Positions 44,329-54,400 of a stretch of 64,000 bases of DNA are shown one piece after another; the stretch's first letter is position 1; each line of letters begins with the position of its first letter. A program made the translations under genes and the position numbers. The notes under the pieces are model-generated. The model ran no database searches. It was not told where the DNA came from and saw only the letters and a program-made list of their open reading frames with translations. The stretch comes from Desulfosporosinus sp. (lineage in GTDB: Bacteria; Bacillota; Desulfitobacteriia; Desulfitobacteriales; Desulfitobacteriaceae). The stretch lies in NCBI GenBank assembly GCA_031292095.1, contig JARLHU010000049.1:17859-81858 (forward strand). Reading direction: 5' to 3'.

Positions 44329-45144
44329 TTAATTGTCTGCCTTTACTTCCTCGATTAGCTGCGCGATAGTTAAATTAATTTCTGGGAAATTCAGTTTTAG
44401 CTTCTCTAGTGTTGTTACTATTTTTTCAAGTATTAGATAGTCTCTAAACCATCTGTGATCAGAGGGGACTACATACCAAGGTGCTTGTTCAGTACTACAA
44501 TTAGAAAGCACATCGGCATAACAATTTTGATATTTGTCCCAGAACTTTCTCTCAGCAAGATCAGCCATTGAGAACTTCCAATGCTTTTCAGGTACTTCTA
44601 AGCGACTGAGGAGCTTTTTTTGCTGAAATTCTTTTGAAATATGCAAGAAGAACTTTAAAACGATCGTTCCGTTGCTGACAAGATACTTTTCAAACTCTAC
44701 TATTTCCTTGAATCTAGCCGCTGCAGTCTGATCGTCAATCGTTTTATGGACTCGTGTCACAAGGACATCTTCATAATAGGAGCGGTTAAACACTGTAATA
44801 TGACCTTTAAGTGGGGTTGCTTTGTGAGCCCTCCATAGATAGTCGTGCTCAAATTCTTCTGGGGTTGGTTGCTTAAAGCTCTGAACTGCAAAGCCATTGG
44901 GATTCACTCCTGCTAAAGCCTTTTTAACAGTACCATCCTTGCCGCTACAATCCATACCCTGTAATATTATTAGGAGGCCGAATTTTTTAGAGGCAATGAA
45001 GACCTCTTGAAGTTCAAGGAACCTTTCTTGGAGCGCTAAATACTTTTCTAGAATATCTTTTTTCTCTAACTTGTCCGTATCAACTGGACTAAAATCTTTT
45101 AAACTCACCTTTTGATTAGAACTAAGAATATAATTTTTTAACAT
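44329..45144 (-). CDS. ppk2: Polyphosphate kinase 2
   Basis: PPK2 transfers phosphate between polyphosphate and nucleotides, usually to make NTP or NDP. The Walker A QGMDCSGKDGTVKKAL, the lid region RAHKATPLKGHITVFNRSYY and EDVLVTRVH are present in a single domain of 271 aa. ATG 45144 is preferred (SD AAAGGAG) over the upstream ATG at 45195. The subclass cannot be fixed by eye. Confidence 0.92.
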   Translation of the reverse strand: MLKNYILSSNQKVSLKDFSPVDTDKLEKKDILEKYLALQERFLELQEVFIASKKFGLLIILQGMDCSGKDGTVKKALAGVNPNGFAVQSFKQPTPEEFEHDYLWRAHKATPLKGHITVFNRSYYEDVLVTRVHKTIDDQTAAARFKEIVEFEKYLVSNGTIVLKFFLHISKEFQQKKLLSRLEVPEKHWKFSMADLAERKFWDKYQNCYADVLSNCSTEQAPWYVVPSDHRWFRDYLILEKIVTTLEKLKLNFPEINLTIAQLIEEVKADN

Positions 45145-45214
45145 ATAGAACTCCTTTCGATCAAAAAAGACTTGGTTTGGAATATAATAAATCATAAATT
45201 CGTAGTATTATATT

Positions 45215-45245
45215 AAACAGGGGGCAATTCACTTACCCCCTGTTT
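45215..45245 (-). terminator. Terminator after the repeat-protein gene
   Basis: A perfect 10-bp stem AAACAGGGGG/CCCCCTGTTT lies 10 nt past the stop codon on the minus strand and is followed by AATATAATAC. Confidence 0.65.
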
Positions 45246-45254
45246 AGTATAATA

Positions 45255-45734
45255 CTATTTAGCTTTCTTCTTGCTTTTACACTTGCATTTAGCGAGTTTT
45301 ACTTTCTTACCTTTACATTTACACTTAACTATCTTTTCTTTACTGTCCTGTTTTTTCATTTTTTTATTCACAAAGGTATTCAGCTCCACTAAAAGTTTTG
45401 CGAATTTATCTTCTAATTCTGCTATCTTAAGCTCAAGGCTTTTGACATCCTGACGATCCAGATCATCTTCATCAGATGGGACTTCATTTTCAGATTCAGG
45501 TATAGGTAAAGCCGTAGTTTCACTTTCAGATACAAGTATAGGTAAGGCCGTAGCTTCATCTTCAGATACAAGTATAGGTAAGGCCGTAGTTTCACTTTCG
45601 GATTCAGGCATAGGTAAGGCCGTAGCTTCATCTTCAGACACAGGTAAGGCTGTAGTTTCAGTTACCGGTACCGCAGCAACTTCTTCTGATAGGTCATGTT
45701 CCTCTATACGATTAGCGACTTTTCTTACCATCAT
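45255..45734 (-). CDS. Acidic-repeat protein with Lys/Cys-rich tail
   Basis: The 159-aa protein has three parts. Residues ~25-85 are acidic repeats of the type TALPILVSEDEA / TALPIPESESET, encoded by near-identical DNA units. A coiled-coil segment follows (about 95-125; LELKIAELEDKFAKLLVELN). The tail is very basic, with KCKCKGKK and KCKCKSKKK. It has no signal peptide or known domain. It lies between ppk2 and ppk1 on the same strand with its own SD. Basic tails of this type bind polyphosphate or nucleic acid in other proteins, so a polyphosphate-granule role is a reasonable inference. Confidence 0.75.
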   Translation of the reverse strand: MMVRKVANRIEEHDLSEEVAAVPVTETTALPVSEDEATALPMPESESETTALPILVSEDEATALPILVSESETTALPIPESENEVPSDEDDLDRQDVKSLELKIAELEDKFAKLLVELNTFVNKKMKKQDSKEKIVKCKCKGKKVKLAKCKCKSKKKAK

Positions 45735-45792
45735 AAAACCCCCAATTATTATTTTAATCGTCCGCTATGTTTCAGACTAGACTAGATTATTT

Positions 45793-45829
45793 AAGTTATA
45801 TACTTGTAGTTATTACAAGTATATAACTT
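45793..45829. terminator. 16-bp inverted repeat after ppk1
   Basis: AAGTTATATACTTGTA pairs perfectly with TACAAGTATATAACTT, with loop GTTAT, 13 nt past the ppk1 stop. The T-run is on the plus strand (TTTTCTC), so on the minus strand it would act more as a stabilising 3' hairpin. Confidence 0.55.
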
Positions 45830-45841
45830 TTCTCACCAAAA

Positions 45842-47977
45842 TCAAGATTCAATTCCTTTATAGGAAATTATAGGTACGAATTTTGGGCGATTAAGAGCTA
45901 CTTCGTCGGGAAGGGTTTCACGTAGGTTAGAATTAAGGGAAATTTCCTGACTATTAAGAATGTCCTTGCCTCTTTTATCGATTTTATTATAGGTGCCGTC
46001 TAAATTTAGCACTCTTGATTTCGAGGTATCTTGCAAGGCTAGATCTAAAATATTCATGACTTTCCCTCGAGCAATTGGATCCTCAACTGGAAACAAAAGT
46101 TCAACCCTTCTATCTAAATTTCGCTTCATCAAATCGGCACTGGATAGGAAAATCAGTTCCTCGCCATCCCCATAAAAATAATAGATTCGGCTATGCTCCA
46201 GAAACCTTCCTACGATGCTCCTAACTGTAATACGCTCGCTAATGAAGGGTATCTTAGGCCGAAGACAGCAAATGCCGCGCACAATCAAATCAATAGTAAC
46301 TCCGGCAGTGGAGGCATTATAAAGCGCCTCTATAATTTCTGTATCCACTAAAGAATTCAGCTTGGCAATTATTTTAGCTTGTCTGCCTAATTTAGCGTAT
46401 TCGGTTTCTTTGTGGATTAAATCTAAAAACTTTTTGCGCAGACCGATCGGAGCAAGCGTCATTTTGTAAAGATGAGATGGGCTGGAACAGCCTGATAAGG
46501 TATTGAAGATAGCTGAGGCATCCGCTCCAAAATAGGGGTTCGCAGTCAATAAGCCCAAATCTGTGTATAATTTCGCAGTGACATCATTATAATTGCCAGT
46601 TCCAAGATGGACGTATCGTTTTATGAAACCATCCTCTTGTCGAACAATCAATAATATTTTGCAATGAGTTTTTAAGCCGACGAGTCCATAAATTACATGG
46701 CAACCGGCAGTTTCAAGTTTCTTAGCCCAAGTAATATTATTTTGTTCATCAAAGCGTGCTTTTAGCTCTAAGAGAACGGTAACTTGTTTGCCGTTGTCAG
46801 CAGCCTGAGCCAAGGCCTCAACAATGGGTGAGTTGCCACTTACTCTATAAAGCGTTTGTTTAATCGCCAGAACATCAGGATCTTCGGCAGCTTCTTTCAC
46901 TAGATTGACGACCATATCAAAGGAATCGTAGGGATGATGGAGTAAAATGTCTTGGTTAGAAATTGATTGGAATATATCATTTTCTTCTAAGAGATTAGTA
47001 TTGGCATTGGGCTTGATGGTCTCAAAGCGAAGTGAATCGTAGCCCTTCAGGCCACTTAATTTCATCAAAAAGGTTAGATCAATGGGCCCGCTGATTTTAT
47101 ATTCCGCTTCCGCAGAAATCTCCAATTCTTCTTCTAATAGTTTAAGAAGTGAAGGGTTTAGACCATGTTCAATTTCCAGGCGAATTGCGCTACCCCATTT
47201 TCTTTGCTTTAGGGACAACTGGACGGCTGTTAAAAGATCTTCCGATTCATCCTCAGCAACATCTAAAAAGGCATTTCTGGTAATACGATAGCACCCTGTG
47301 GCAAGGACATTGTGATTATCAAACAGGGTCTTGAGATTTAATTTTATGATTTCTTCCAATAGGATAAAAGACTTTTTTGTTTCTAAAGAAGGGATTTCGA
47401 CAAGTCTATTTAATACTGAAGGAACTTGTATAGTTCCAAATAGTAGGGTATCTGGATTGGTGACATCCTCTAATAATAATGAAATGTTTAGAGTTTTATT
47501 TAAGATCAAAGGAAAGGGTTGGTTTTTATTAACTACCATAGGGGTCAATACTGGAAAAACATGATTAGCATAATATTCTCGAATGAAATCAAGTTGAATA
47601 GTGTTTAAATCCTTAGTTTTGATAAAGTGAATATCTGCTTTCTGGAGAGATTTTTTTAAGGAGCGATTATAACAATTATACATATCAAAAACTTGTTTAT
47701 GGGTTCGAGCTGATATTTTTTCCATTTGTTCATTCGGCGTAAGGCCTGAAGGATCAATTTTTACAAAGTTGGCATCGACAATACCCTGCAATGAGGCTAC
47801 TCGAATCATAAAAAATTCGTCTAAATTAGAACCCACTATGGAAAGGAATTTCAACCGTTCAAAAAGTGGATTATTAGTATCTTGAGCTTCTTCCAGAACT
47901 CTTTCGTTAAATTCTAACCAGCTCAGTTCTCTATTAAAGAAATGCAAGTTTGAAAAAGAATGATTCTTCAATTGCAC
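45842..47977 (-). CDS. ppk1: Polyphosphate kinase 1
   Basis: This 711-aa PPK1 makes polyphosphate from ATP. It has the N-terminal block FFNRELSWLEFNERVLEEAQ, the catalytic blocks HHPYDSFDMVVNLVKEAAED and LKARFDEQNN. The phospho-His region spans HCKILLIVR through YVHLGTGNYND. GTG 47977 starts 1 nt after the previous stop with AAAGGA as SD, so it is coupled to the Ppx-like gene upstream. Confidence 0.95.
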   Translation of the reverse strand: MQLKNHSFSNLHFFNRELSWLEFNERVLEEAQDTNNPLFERLKFLSIVGSNLDEFFMIRVASLQGIVDANFVKIDPSGLTPNEQMEKISARTHKQVFDMYNCYNRSLKKSLQKADIHFIKTKDLNTIQLDFIREYYANHVFPVLTPMVVNKNQPFPLILNKTLNISLLLEDVTNPDTLLFGTIQVPSVLNRLVEIPSLETKKSFILLEEIIKLNLKTLFDNHNVLATGCYRITRNAFLDVAEDESEDLLTAVQLSLKQRKWGSAIRLEIEHGLNPSLLKLLEEELEISAEAEYKISGPIDLTFLMKLSGLKGYDSLRFETIKPNANTNLLEENDIFQSISNQDILLHHPYDSFDMVVNLVKEAAEDPDVLAIKQTLYRVSGNSPIVEALAQAADNGKQVTVLLELKARFDEQNNITWAKKLETAGCHVIYGLVGLKTHCKILLIVRQEDGFIKRYVHLGTGNYNDVTAKLYTDLGLLTANPYFGADASAIFNTLSGCSSPSHLYKMTLAPIGLRKKFLDLIHKETEYAKLGRQAKIIAKLNSLVDTEIIEALYNASTAGVTIDLIVRGICCLRPKIPFISERITVRSIVGRFLEHSRIYYFYGDGEELIFLSSADLMKRNLDRRVELLFPVEDPIARGKVMNILDLALQDTSKSRVLNLDGTYNKIDKRGKDILNSQEISLNSNLRETLPDEVALNRPKFVPIISYKGIES

Positions 47978-47978
47978 A

Positions 47979-49508
47979 TTATCCTTTCAATCTTATTCTG
48001 ATGCCCATCACTTCCTGGAAAAATTCCACATTATTCATGATATCCCACTTTTCTAAGAGAATATCCTTATTACTAATCAGTTTAAGTTGTAGAGCATCGT
48101 CTGTAAAAAGTACTTCAATATCACTAATTTTTTGCATATGTGAAATATCCATAGATTCGGCAATTTTCAAGATTGCAGATAATTTAGAAACGAGAATTTT
48201 TTCATGATGGCTTAAGACATAATAACTTCGATCAGAGTACGTAGGTATCCGCGTGGTATGATATTTGGCTATATTGGCGATTATTTCTAACTCCTTATCC
48301 GAGAATCCCATGATACTCTGAGTTCTAACAATATTGGAGGTATGGTTGCCATGCTCACTTAAACTAACATAGTTGCCAGAATCATGGAGAATAGCGGCCA
48401 CTTGGAGATATAATTTTTCTTGATCACCAAGTCTGTGATACTTCCAGGTTTTATCAAATAATGATAAGGACATTTTTTCTACGTAAGAAGCATGTTTTTT
48501 ATCAACACCATATTTCTCGGCCATATACCATACTGAACTAATAATGTCATTTTCCGCATTTGTTTTTCTTGGTATGTCGTATAGTTTATCTATCAGTCCA
48601 TAAAGAATGCCTTGCCGGCTGGTAATCATGGGTGCGTAAATACCCTCAGCTTTTGTCCTACTAAAGAAACTATGAAATATTAAGATGGCTGGTAATAATA
48701 ATTCAGCATTAGCGGACGAAATATTAAAAGCATCGACCATTTGGTCAGTATTCATCTCTCTAACCTCAAGATAGAGTTTTTCTAAACGTTCCTTGCTGAT
48801 ATAAGCTTGATTTTCCAAATTGCATATTTCTAAAATTGCATTAAGGTAGCTTCCAAGTCCAATAAAGTTTTTTATCTGCATTTTTTTCATCTTTGGTTTC
48901 AGCAAATATATTTTACTTTCAATGTACTCTTCCATAACCTTGGGAAACGAAATAGTTTTTGTTTCTAAAGTAGATAAAATTTCTCTTAATCTCAGAGGTC
49001 CCATTTTAAGATGTTCCGTAAATTTTAGGCCGTCGGCAGCATACATTGAAACTTCAACCCCGCCGGAACTTACATTGACTATAATCGAATCTGTAAGGTC
49101 GATGTTATCAAATTCATTTAAATAATTTCTCAAGGCCTTGTACATGAGAAATCTTTCTTGGACGTTATTAATGATCTCAACATCAATTCCGGCAACCAGT
49201 CTGATTTGTTCAATTATGTAGTCGCGATTATCTGCCTCATGAAGTCCACTGGTCGCCACAGCCCTATACATTTTCACACCGTAATCCTTCATTAGTTTAG
49301 AGAAACCCTTCAATCCGGCACAGGTTTCTTTGATAGTTTTAGGCGAAATTCTTCTCTTGGTATAAGTATCCTTGCCAATATTGTTGGGTAGGGAAGTATT
49401 CTCTAAAATCATTAAGGTACCCTCAGGATTTAATTGGGCAATGCTCATTCTTAAGAAATCAGAGCCCACATTAATTGCCGCAATAACCTCATTCTTCATC
49501 TTTTTCAT
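47979..49508 (-). CDS. Divergent Ppx/GppA-HD protein
   Basis: This 509-aa protein has a sugar-kinase/Hsp70-fold Ppx half and an HD-type C-terminal half (about 320-490; LHDSGNYVSLSEHGNHTSN). The Ppx motifs are altered. The first phosphate loop reads INVGSDFLRM instead of the usual IDIGSNSMRL type, and the second reads NVSSGGVEVSMY instead of a DIGGGSTE-like motif. It may have reduced or changed activity, or act as a regulator. It is directly upstream of ppk1 and divergent from the intact paralogue at 49647. Confidence 0.82.
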   Translation of the reverse strand: MKKMKNEVIAAINVGSDFLRMSIAQLNPEGTLMILENTSLPNNIGKDTYTKRRISPKTIKETCAGLKGFSKLMKDYGVKMYRAVATSGLHEADNRDYIIEQIRLVAGIDVEIINNVQERFLMYKALRNYLNEFDNIDLTDSIIVNVSSGGVEVSMYAADGLKFTEHLKMGPLRLREILSTLETKTISFPKVMEEYIESKIYLLKPKMKKMQIKNFIGLGSYLNAILEICNLENQAYISKERLEKLYLEVREMNTDQMVDAFNISSANAELLLPAILIFHSFFSRTKAEGIYAPMITSRQGILYGLIDKLYDIPRKTNAENDIISSVWYMAEKYGVDKKHASYVEKMSLSLFDKTWKYHRLGDQEKLYLQVAAILHDSGNYVSLSEHGNHTSNIVRTQSIMGFSDKELEIIANIAKYHTTRIPTYSDRSYYVLSHHEKILVSKLSAILKIAESMDISHMQKISDIEVLFTDDALQLKLISNKDILLEKWDIMNNVEFFQEVMGIRIRLKG

Positions 49509-49646
49509 TCTTCTGGCTCCTTAGGAATATATTAAAGAGTACTCCATTTTAATGAGGAAATTTGAAACGACCTTGAAACTGATTTGAAATACCTATATTA
49601 TTAGACATATTTAAGCTTATTATATTATATCTTAGGGAGAAATAAA

Positions 49647-51146
49647 ATGAAGAATATTGGTGTCATAGATATTGGGTCTAATTCAATGAGACTAGTAATC
49701 ATAGAAATCGGTAAAAAAAACTATTTTCGAATTATCGATGAGGTTAAGGAAACCGTCAGATTAGGAATGGATATGACAACTGATGGCGGACTCAATCCTC
49801 TCAGGATGGAAACGGCTATTAGTACACTTGCCAGTTTCAAATCGTTATGTGAAGGCTTAGGGGAATGCAACATCTTTCCAGTCGCCACTGAGGCTGTCAG
49901 GCGAGCGAGTAATCAGAAAGAATTTCTGCACAGGGTTAAATCAACCTTAAATATGGAAATCAGAGTTTTGACCGGAGCGGAAGAGGCCTACTACGATTAT
50001 TTTGGCGTGATTAATAGCATGAATTTTTCCAATGGGCTAATTATGGATATTGGTGGATCGAGTACGGAGCTTATCTGGGTAAAAAATAAAAATAAAAAAG
50101 AAGCCATCAGCCTTCCCTTCGGAGCTCTAAATATTTCCGATCAATTTAATCTTACAGAAAAAATGACGAGTGAGACGGAGAGAGCGTTGCATAAATACCT
50201 CATCGCGCAGTTTAGAAAAGTGGCGTGGCTTGAGGAAGTGAAGGATTTACCTCTGATTGGAGTCGGCGGGACAGTTCGGAACATTGGTAAAATATCAAGG
50301 AAGACAATTAATTACCCCATAGATCGTTCTCATAATTACCAAATGGAGTCTTCTGAAGTAATAAATATCTATGACTTAATAAAATATAAAAATACTGAGC
50401 AAAGAAGAAAGGTAAAAGGTCTTTCCAAGGAAAGAAGCGATATGTTTATCGGGGCTTTTTCAGTGGCGGCAGCCTTGATAAAATATTGTAACAATCCGCG
50501 TCTGATTGTCAGCGGTAGTGGACTTAGAGAAGGGCTGATCTTTGAAATCCTGCGTGGAGAACAGGTGACTAAAGATGTGCTCCAGTCTTCTCTTGATAAT
50601 GTTATTAAAACATTAAAGATAGATAAGATCCATGCCCATCATGTCTGGAAGCACGCTGAAAGCTTGTATAATCAGTTGAAACCTCTCCATAAGATCAATG
50701 GGAATTCATATAGAATATTAAAAACAGCTGCCCTGTTAAATGATTGTGGTAAAACAATTAATTTCTATAATTATCACAAACATAATTTTTATATGATTAC
50801 TAATACTCCCATCAATGGCTTATCCCATAAAGAACTGATTATGGCTGCTTATACCATGATGCTTAGTGTAAAGGAGAATTTCGACATTGATAATTCTCAA
50901 TATGTAACGTTATTGAATGAAGATGATAAATATGTCATTCAAAGGCTAGGGATAATTTTGAGATTGGCAGAATGTTTTGATAGAAAAAGGAATGGAAATA
51001 TCACAAAGGTCGAATGCAAGTTAAAATCAGAGCGTTTATTCATACATTTATTCTCTAAGGGCACGACCGAAGGAGAACGAAAAGAGGTTGAGAGATGTGG
51101 AGCCTACTTTACAAAAGTATTCGGGAAAACACTCCAATTTGAGTAA
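49647..51146 (+). CDS. ppx: Exopolyphosphatase (Ppx/GppA) with HD domain
   Basis: This 499-aa protein is a canonical Ppx/GppA enzyme with IDIGSNSMRL, GAEEAYYDYFG (catalytic Glu region) and MDIGGSSTELIWV, plus a C-terminal HD-like half (HHVWKHAESLYNQL, LLNDCGKTI). It removes terminal phosphates from polyphosphate and may also hydrolyse pppGpp. It is transcribed away from the ppk1 unit across a 138-nt shared promoter region. Its TAA stop forms the left end of a MITE-like element. Confidence 0.93.
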   Translation: MKNIGVIDIGSNSMRLVIIEIGKKNYFRIIDEVKETVRLGMDMTTDGGLNPLRMETAISTLASFKSLCEGLGECNIFPVATEAVRRASNQKEFLHRVKSTLNMEIRVLTGAEEAYYDYFGVINSMNFSNGLIMDIGGSSTELIWVKNKNKKEAISLPFGALNISDQFNLTEKMTSETERALHKYLIAQFRKVAWLEEVKDLPLIGVGGTVRNIGKISRKTINYPIDRSHNYQMESSEVINIYDLIKYKNTEQRRKVKGLSKERSDMFIGAFSVAAALIKYCNNPRLIVSGSGLREGLIFEILRGEQVTKDVLQSSLDNVIKTLKIDKIHAHHVWKHAESLYNQLKPLHKINGNSYRILKTAALLNDCGKTINFYNYHKHNFYMITNTPINGLSHKELIMAAYTMMLSVKENFDIDNSQYVTLLNEDDKYVIQRLGIILRLAECFDRKRNGNITKVECKLKSERLFIHLFSKGTTEGERKEVERCGAYFTKVFGKTLQFE

Positions 51147-51205
51147 GGCATATGAAAGAAAATATCCAAGGCATACTGACTGGTTATTTACTTGAATGTG
51201 CCTAA
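51144..51205 (+). mobile_element. MITE-like element, copy 2 (most reduced)
   Basis: TAAGGCATATGAAAGAAAAT joins almost directly to ATCCAAGGCATACTGACTGG and the right end GTGCCTAA. Both ends match copy 1 at 18923, and the middle is deleted. It again begins in the stop codon of the preceding gene. Confidence 0.7.
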
Positions 51206-51215
51206 GGACTGACGT

Positions 51216-51260
51216 AAAAGAGGAGCTTTACAGTGGGATAGACGTGAAGCCCCTCTTTTT
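51216..51260 (+). terminator. Terminator after ppx
   Basis: AAAAGAGGAGCTT pairs with AAGCCCCTCTTTT (one A-C mismatch), followed by a T-run. It lies just beyond the MITE copy. Confidence 0.75.
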
Positions 51261-51402
51261 TATACTGTCAGAAAGTATAAACTTCGTTATATACTTTCTA
51301 AGCATAAGAGCAACTAGGCAGCTGCCTTCGCCAAGGCTGCAAGAAGGCTAATTCGTGCGAAGACAGTGTCTTCGGGCGCCAGCCAAGTTTTCTTTATAGG
51401 CA

Positions 51403-54400
51403 TCAAGTTAAGTCGAAAAGTTCTCTCAATTCTTTTTCGGTCAGCTTGGAGAGCATGGTTTCGCCCGGTTGAATGACTGAATCAATCAGCATCTTTTTCC
51501 TGGTTTGTAAAATGTTAATTTTTTCTTCGACGGTTCCTTGGGAAATTAGTTTGATTACCTGGACCGCGTTTTTTTGGCCTATGCGGTGAGCTCGATCCGT
51601 TGCTTGGTCTTCCACAGCTGGGTTCCACCAAGGGTCGTAGTGAATGACCATGTCAGCACCGGTCAGATTTAAGCCAGTGCCGCCCGCCTTCAAAGAGATC
51701 AGGAAAACCTGACCACTTCCTTGATTGAAAGCATTGGCCATCTTCAGACGTTCCGCCGCCTTGGTCGAACCTGAAAGATAGAAATGCTCAATTCCTTCTG
51801 AGCTGAGATAAGCTTGGATAATATCCAGCATCGTCGTGAACTGGGAGAAAATCAGGATTCGATGACCGCTGTCCAGAGCGTCTGTGAGGATTTCCTGTAA
51901 CAGTAACATTTTGCCGCTTTCCCCGGTGTAATTCTCTAAGAACATCGCAGGATGACAGCAAATTTGCCGAAGTCTGGTCAGAGCCGCGAGAATTTTCATA
52001 TGACTTTTGTTAAACCCAACGGCTGCAATTTCTTGGGCTATTTGGCCCTTAGCCTCTTGTAAATAAGCTAGATATAATATCTTCTGTTCTTCCGTCAGCG
52101 GAGCATTTAGTTGAGTTTCGATCTTATCCGGTAGTTCTTTTAAGACATCTTTTTTCAGCCGCCTCAGAATAAAGGGGTTGGCATGCCGACTTAATTCAGC
52201 CAACGAATTGGAGTCCTCGCCTTTAATAATCGGTATTTCGTATTTTTTACGGAATTCCTGATGGGAGAGGAGATAGCCGGGCATGATAAAATTAAAGAGG
52301 GACCACAGTTCTGAAAGTGAATTTTCGATTGGAGTTCCCGTGAGGGCAAAATAGCCCTTGGCCTTAATTTGCTGGACAGATCTAGCGTTTAGAGTTTGTG
52401 GATTTTTGGTGTGCTGGGCTTCGTCTAAGAAACAGTAGGAAAATTCAAACTGGGCAAATTTGTCGATGTCTCGTCGCAGAATGGGGTAGGAGGTAACGAC
52501 AAGGTCCCACTGTCCTTCAATACCTGTCAATTGCCCCTGTCGTTCCTGGGGAGTGCCTTCCACGACCAAAACTTGCAGCGTGGGGGTGAATTTCTTCGCT
52601 TCCTCTTGCCAGTTATAGATTAATGACGTGGGGGCGATGACTAACGCAGTCCCGGGGGTTGTTGATTTTTCCGATAAAATGAAGGAGAGGACCTGTACCG
52701 TTTTGCCCAATCCCATATCATCGGCTAAGATGCCTCCGAGGCCAAACGAGGCCAGAGTCTTTAACCATTTAAAGCCGGTTTTCTGGTAATCCCTCAACAC
52801 GTTCTGTAACTCCGGCGGAATTTCGAACTCCGCGTCTTGGGGTTCGAGGATGCTTTGAACCAATTGCTTAAAGGCTCGATTACGATGCACTCCGGGCAGA
52901 TCAGCTTGTCGCAAAAAACTGTCAATATACATAGCTCTGTATTTCGGGAGATTAACAAGTTTCTTGTTGAGATCATCTGCACCAAGGTCCAAGTTATCCA
53001 ACAGTTGAGCGACCGAGGTTAACTCGGGCTGGTTCAGATCAAGGAAAGAACCGTCTCGAAGGCGGTGATATTTTTTCTTTAAATGGAGAGAATGGAAAAT
53101 ATCAGCTAGTTCATCTTGTTCGATATCGGTATATTGGAACGATATTTCTAAGATGTCCAGAGTTTCATCGAGACGAACCTGACCGGTGAACGTGGTTGAG
53201 GTTCTGATTTTGAGCTTGAACTGATCGGAATAATAAAGTTCTGCGAGGTCTCGAAGTTGGGGAAGCCAATTCACTGTAAATTCAAAGATTTTATCATCAT
53301 CTTCAAGCTGGATTTTACCCTTGGAGACGATGAAATCGGCTTGTTCTAGAATGGCTAGGATTTTTCGTTCTTGATCTATAGAGCGAATAAGGATCACATC
53401 GCTGATTACTGAAGCGTTGCTGGCTTCCCGGGAAGAGGCGAATGGATTTAGGACGGTATCGCCATAGCAAAATTCCAAGCGGGCGGTGATCCCTAGATCG
53501 GAAGCTCGATCAAAATAGATTTTAGCTTGCAAGCTTTCTTGGTTGAATTTGTCTTCTAGTGAGGGGTCAATAGAAACCTGACCCAGTTTTCCGATCAAGG
53601 GCAAGGCTTCAGAGGCAAAAAACTCCTTTTGTGCCGCAGGAATGACAATATTGGTCAGCGACCCTTTGTGAAGGGCCTTGAGAAGGGGCGGGAGTAATTC
53701 CTTTTGAGTGGGGGAAGCCTGATAGATGTTCTGGCGGTATGAGTAGTAGCTGCCATCCAACGTGAGCTGGACGGGAACTTCGTCGGTTTCCAGAGCAAAA
53801 GTTAGGTCCTGGCCTTGGGCCTGTAAAGAGAATCCCATCGGCACTTCATGACGGATAATGGAGGAGGGCTTAAGAGGAACGGAGCCGATTCCCCACAGAA
53901 ACACTTTATCCCCTAATGCATCCAAAAATTTAGTAAGGTAATAGCCTGTCAAAGGTAAAAACTTTTGACTTAGTAGGGTAGTACTATAATAAGGGCCTTG
54001 CATATCCATTAAGGCCGTATACTGCTCAAACATTTCCTGCAGCATGCTGATCACTGCACGATCTTCCTCTTTGAAGGCCTGTCGCGTAGGTTCAAGCGTA
54101 AACTGTTTGCCGAACTCAAGCGATCGACCTGTTTTAAGAGAGGTAAGGAATTTACCGATGTCCTTAACCACATAGAGGCGTTGCAGACCCAGCTTGAGGT
54201 ATAAATGCGCAGAAAGTCTGTGTCCTGACATGATTTGGAGTTCTACGACCAAGTTCAGCTCCTCTTGAGGGATCTCCAGGCGGTGGTTAGCGAATACTTC
54301 GAGGAGATCTTCAACGACACGGTTTTGGACCACAGGATCACGCCAGGCATCGGGTAATTTTTGTTGGGCGGTCTTTAATACGGCAATGACGTGTTGGCAA

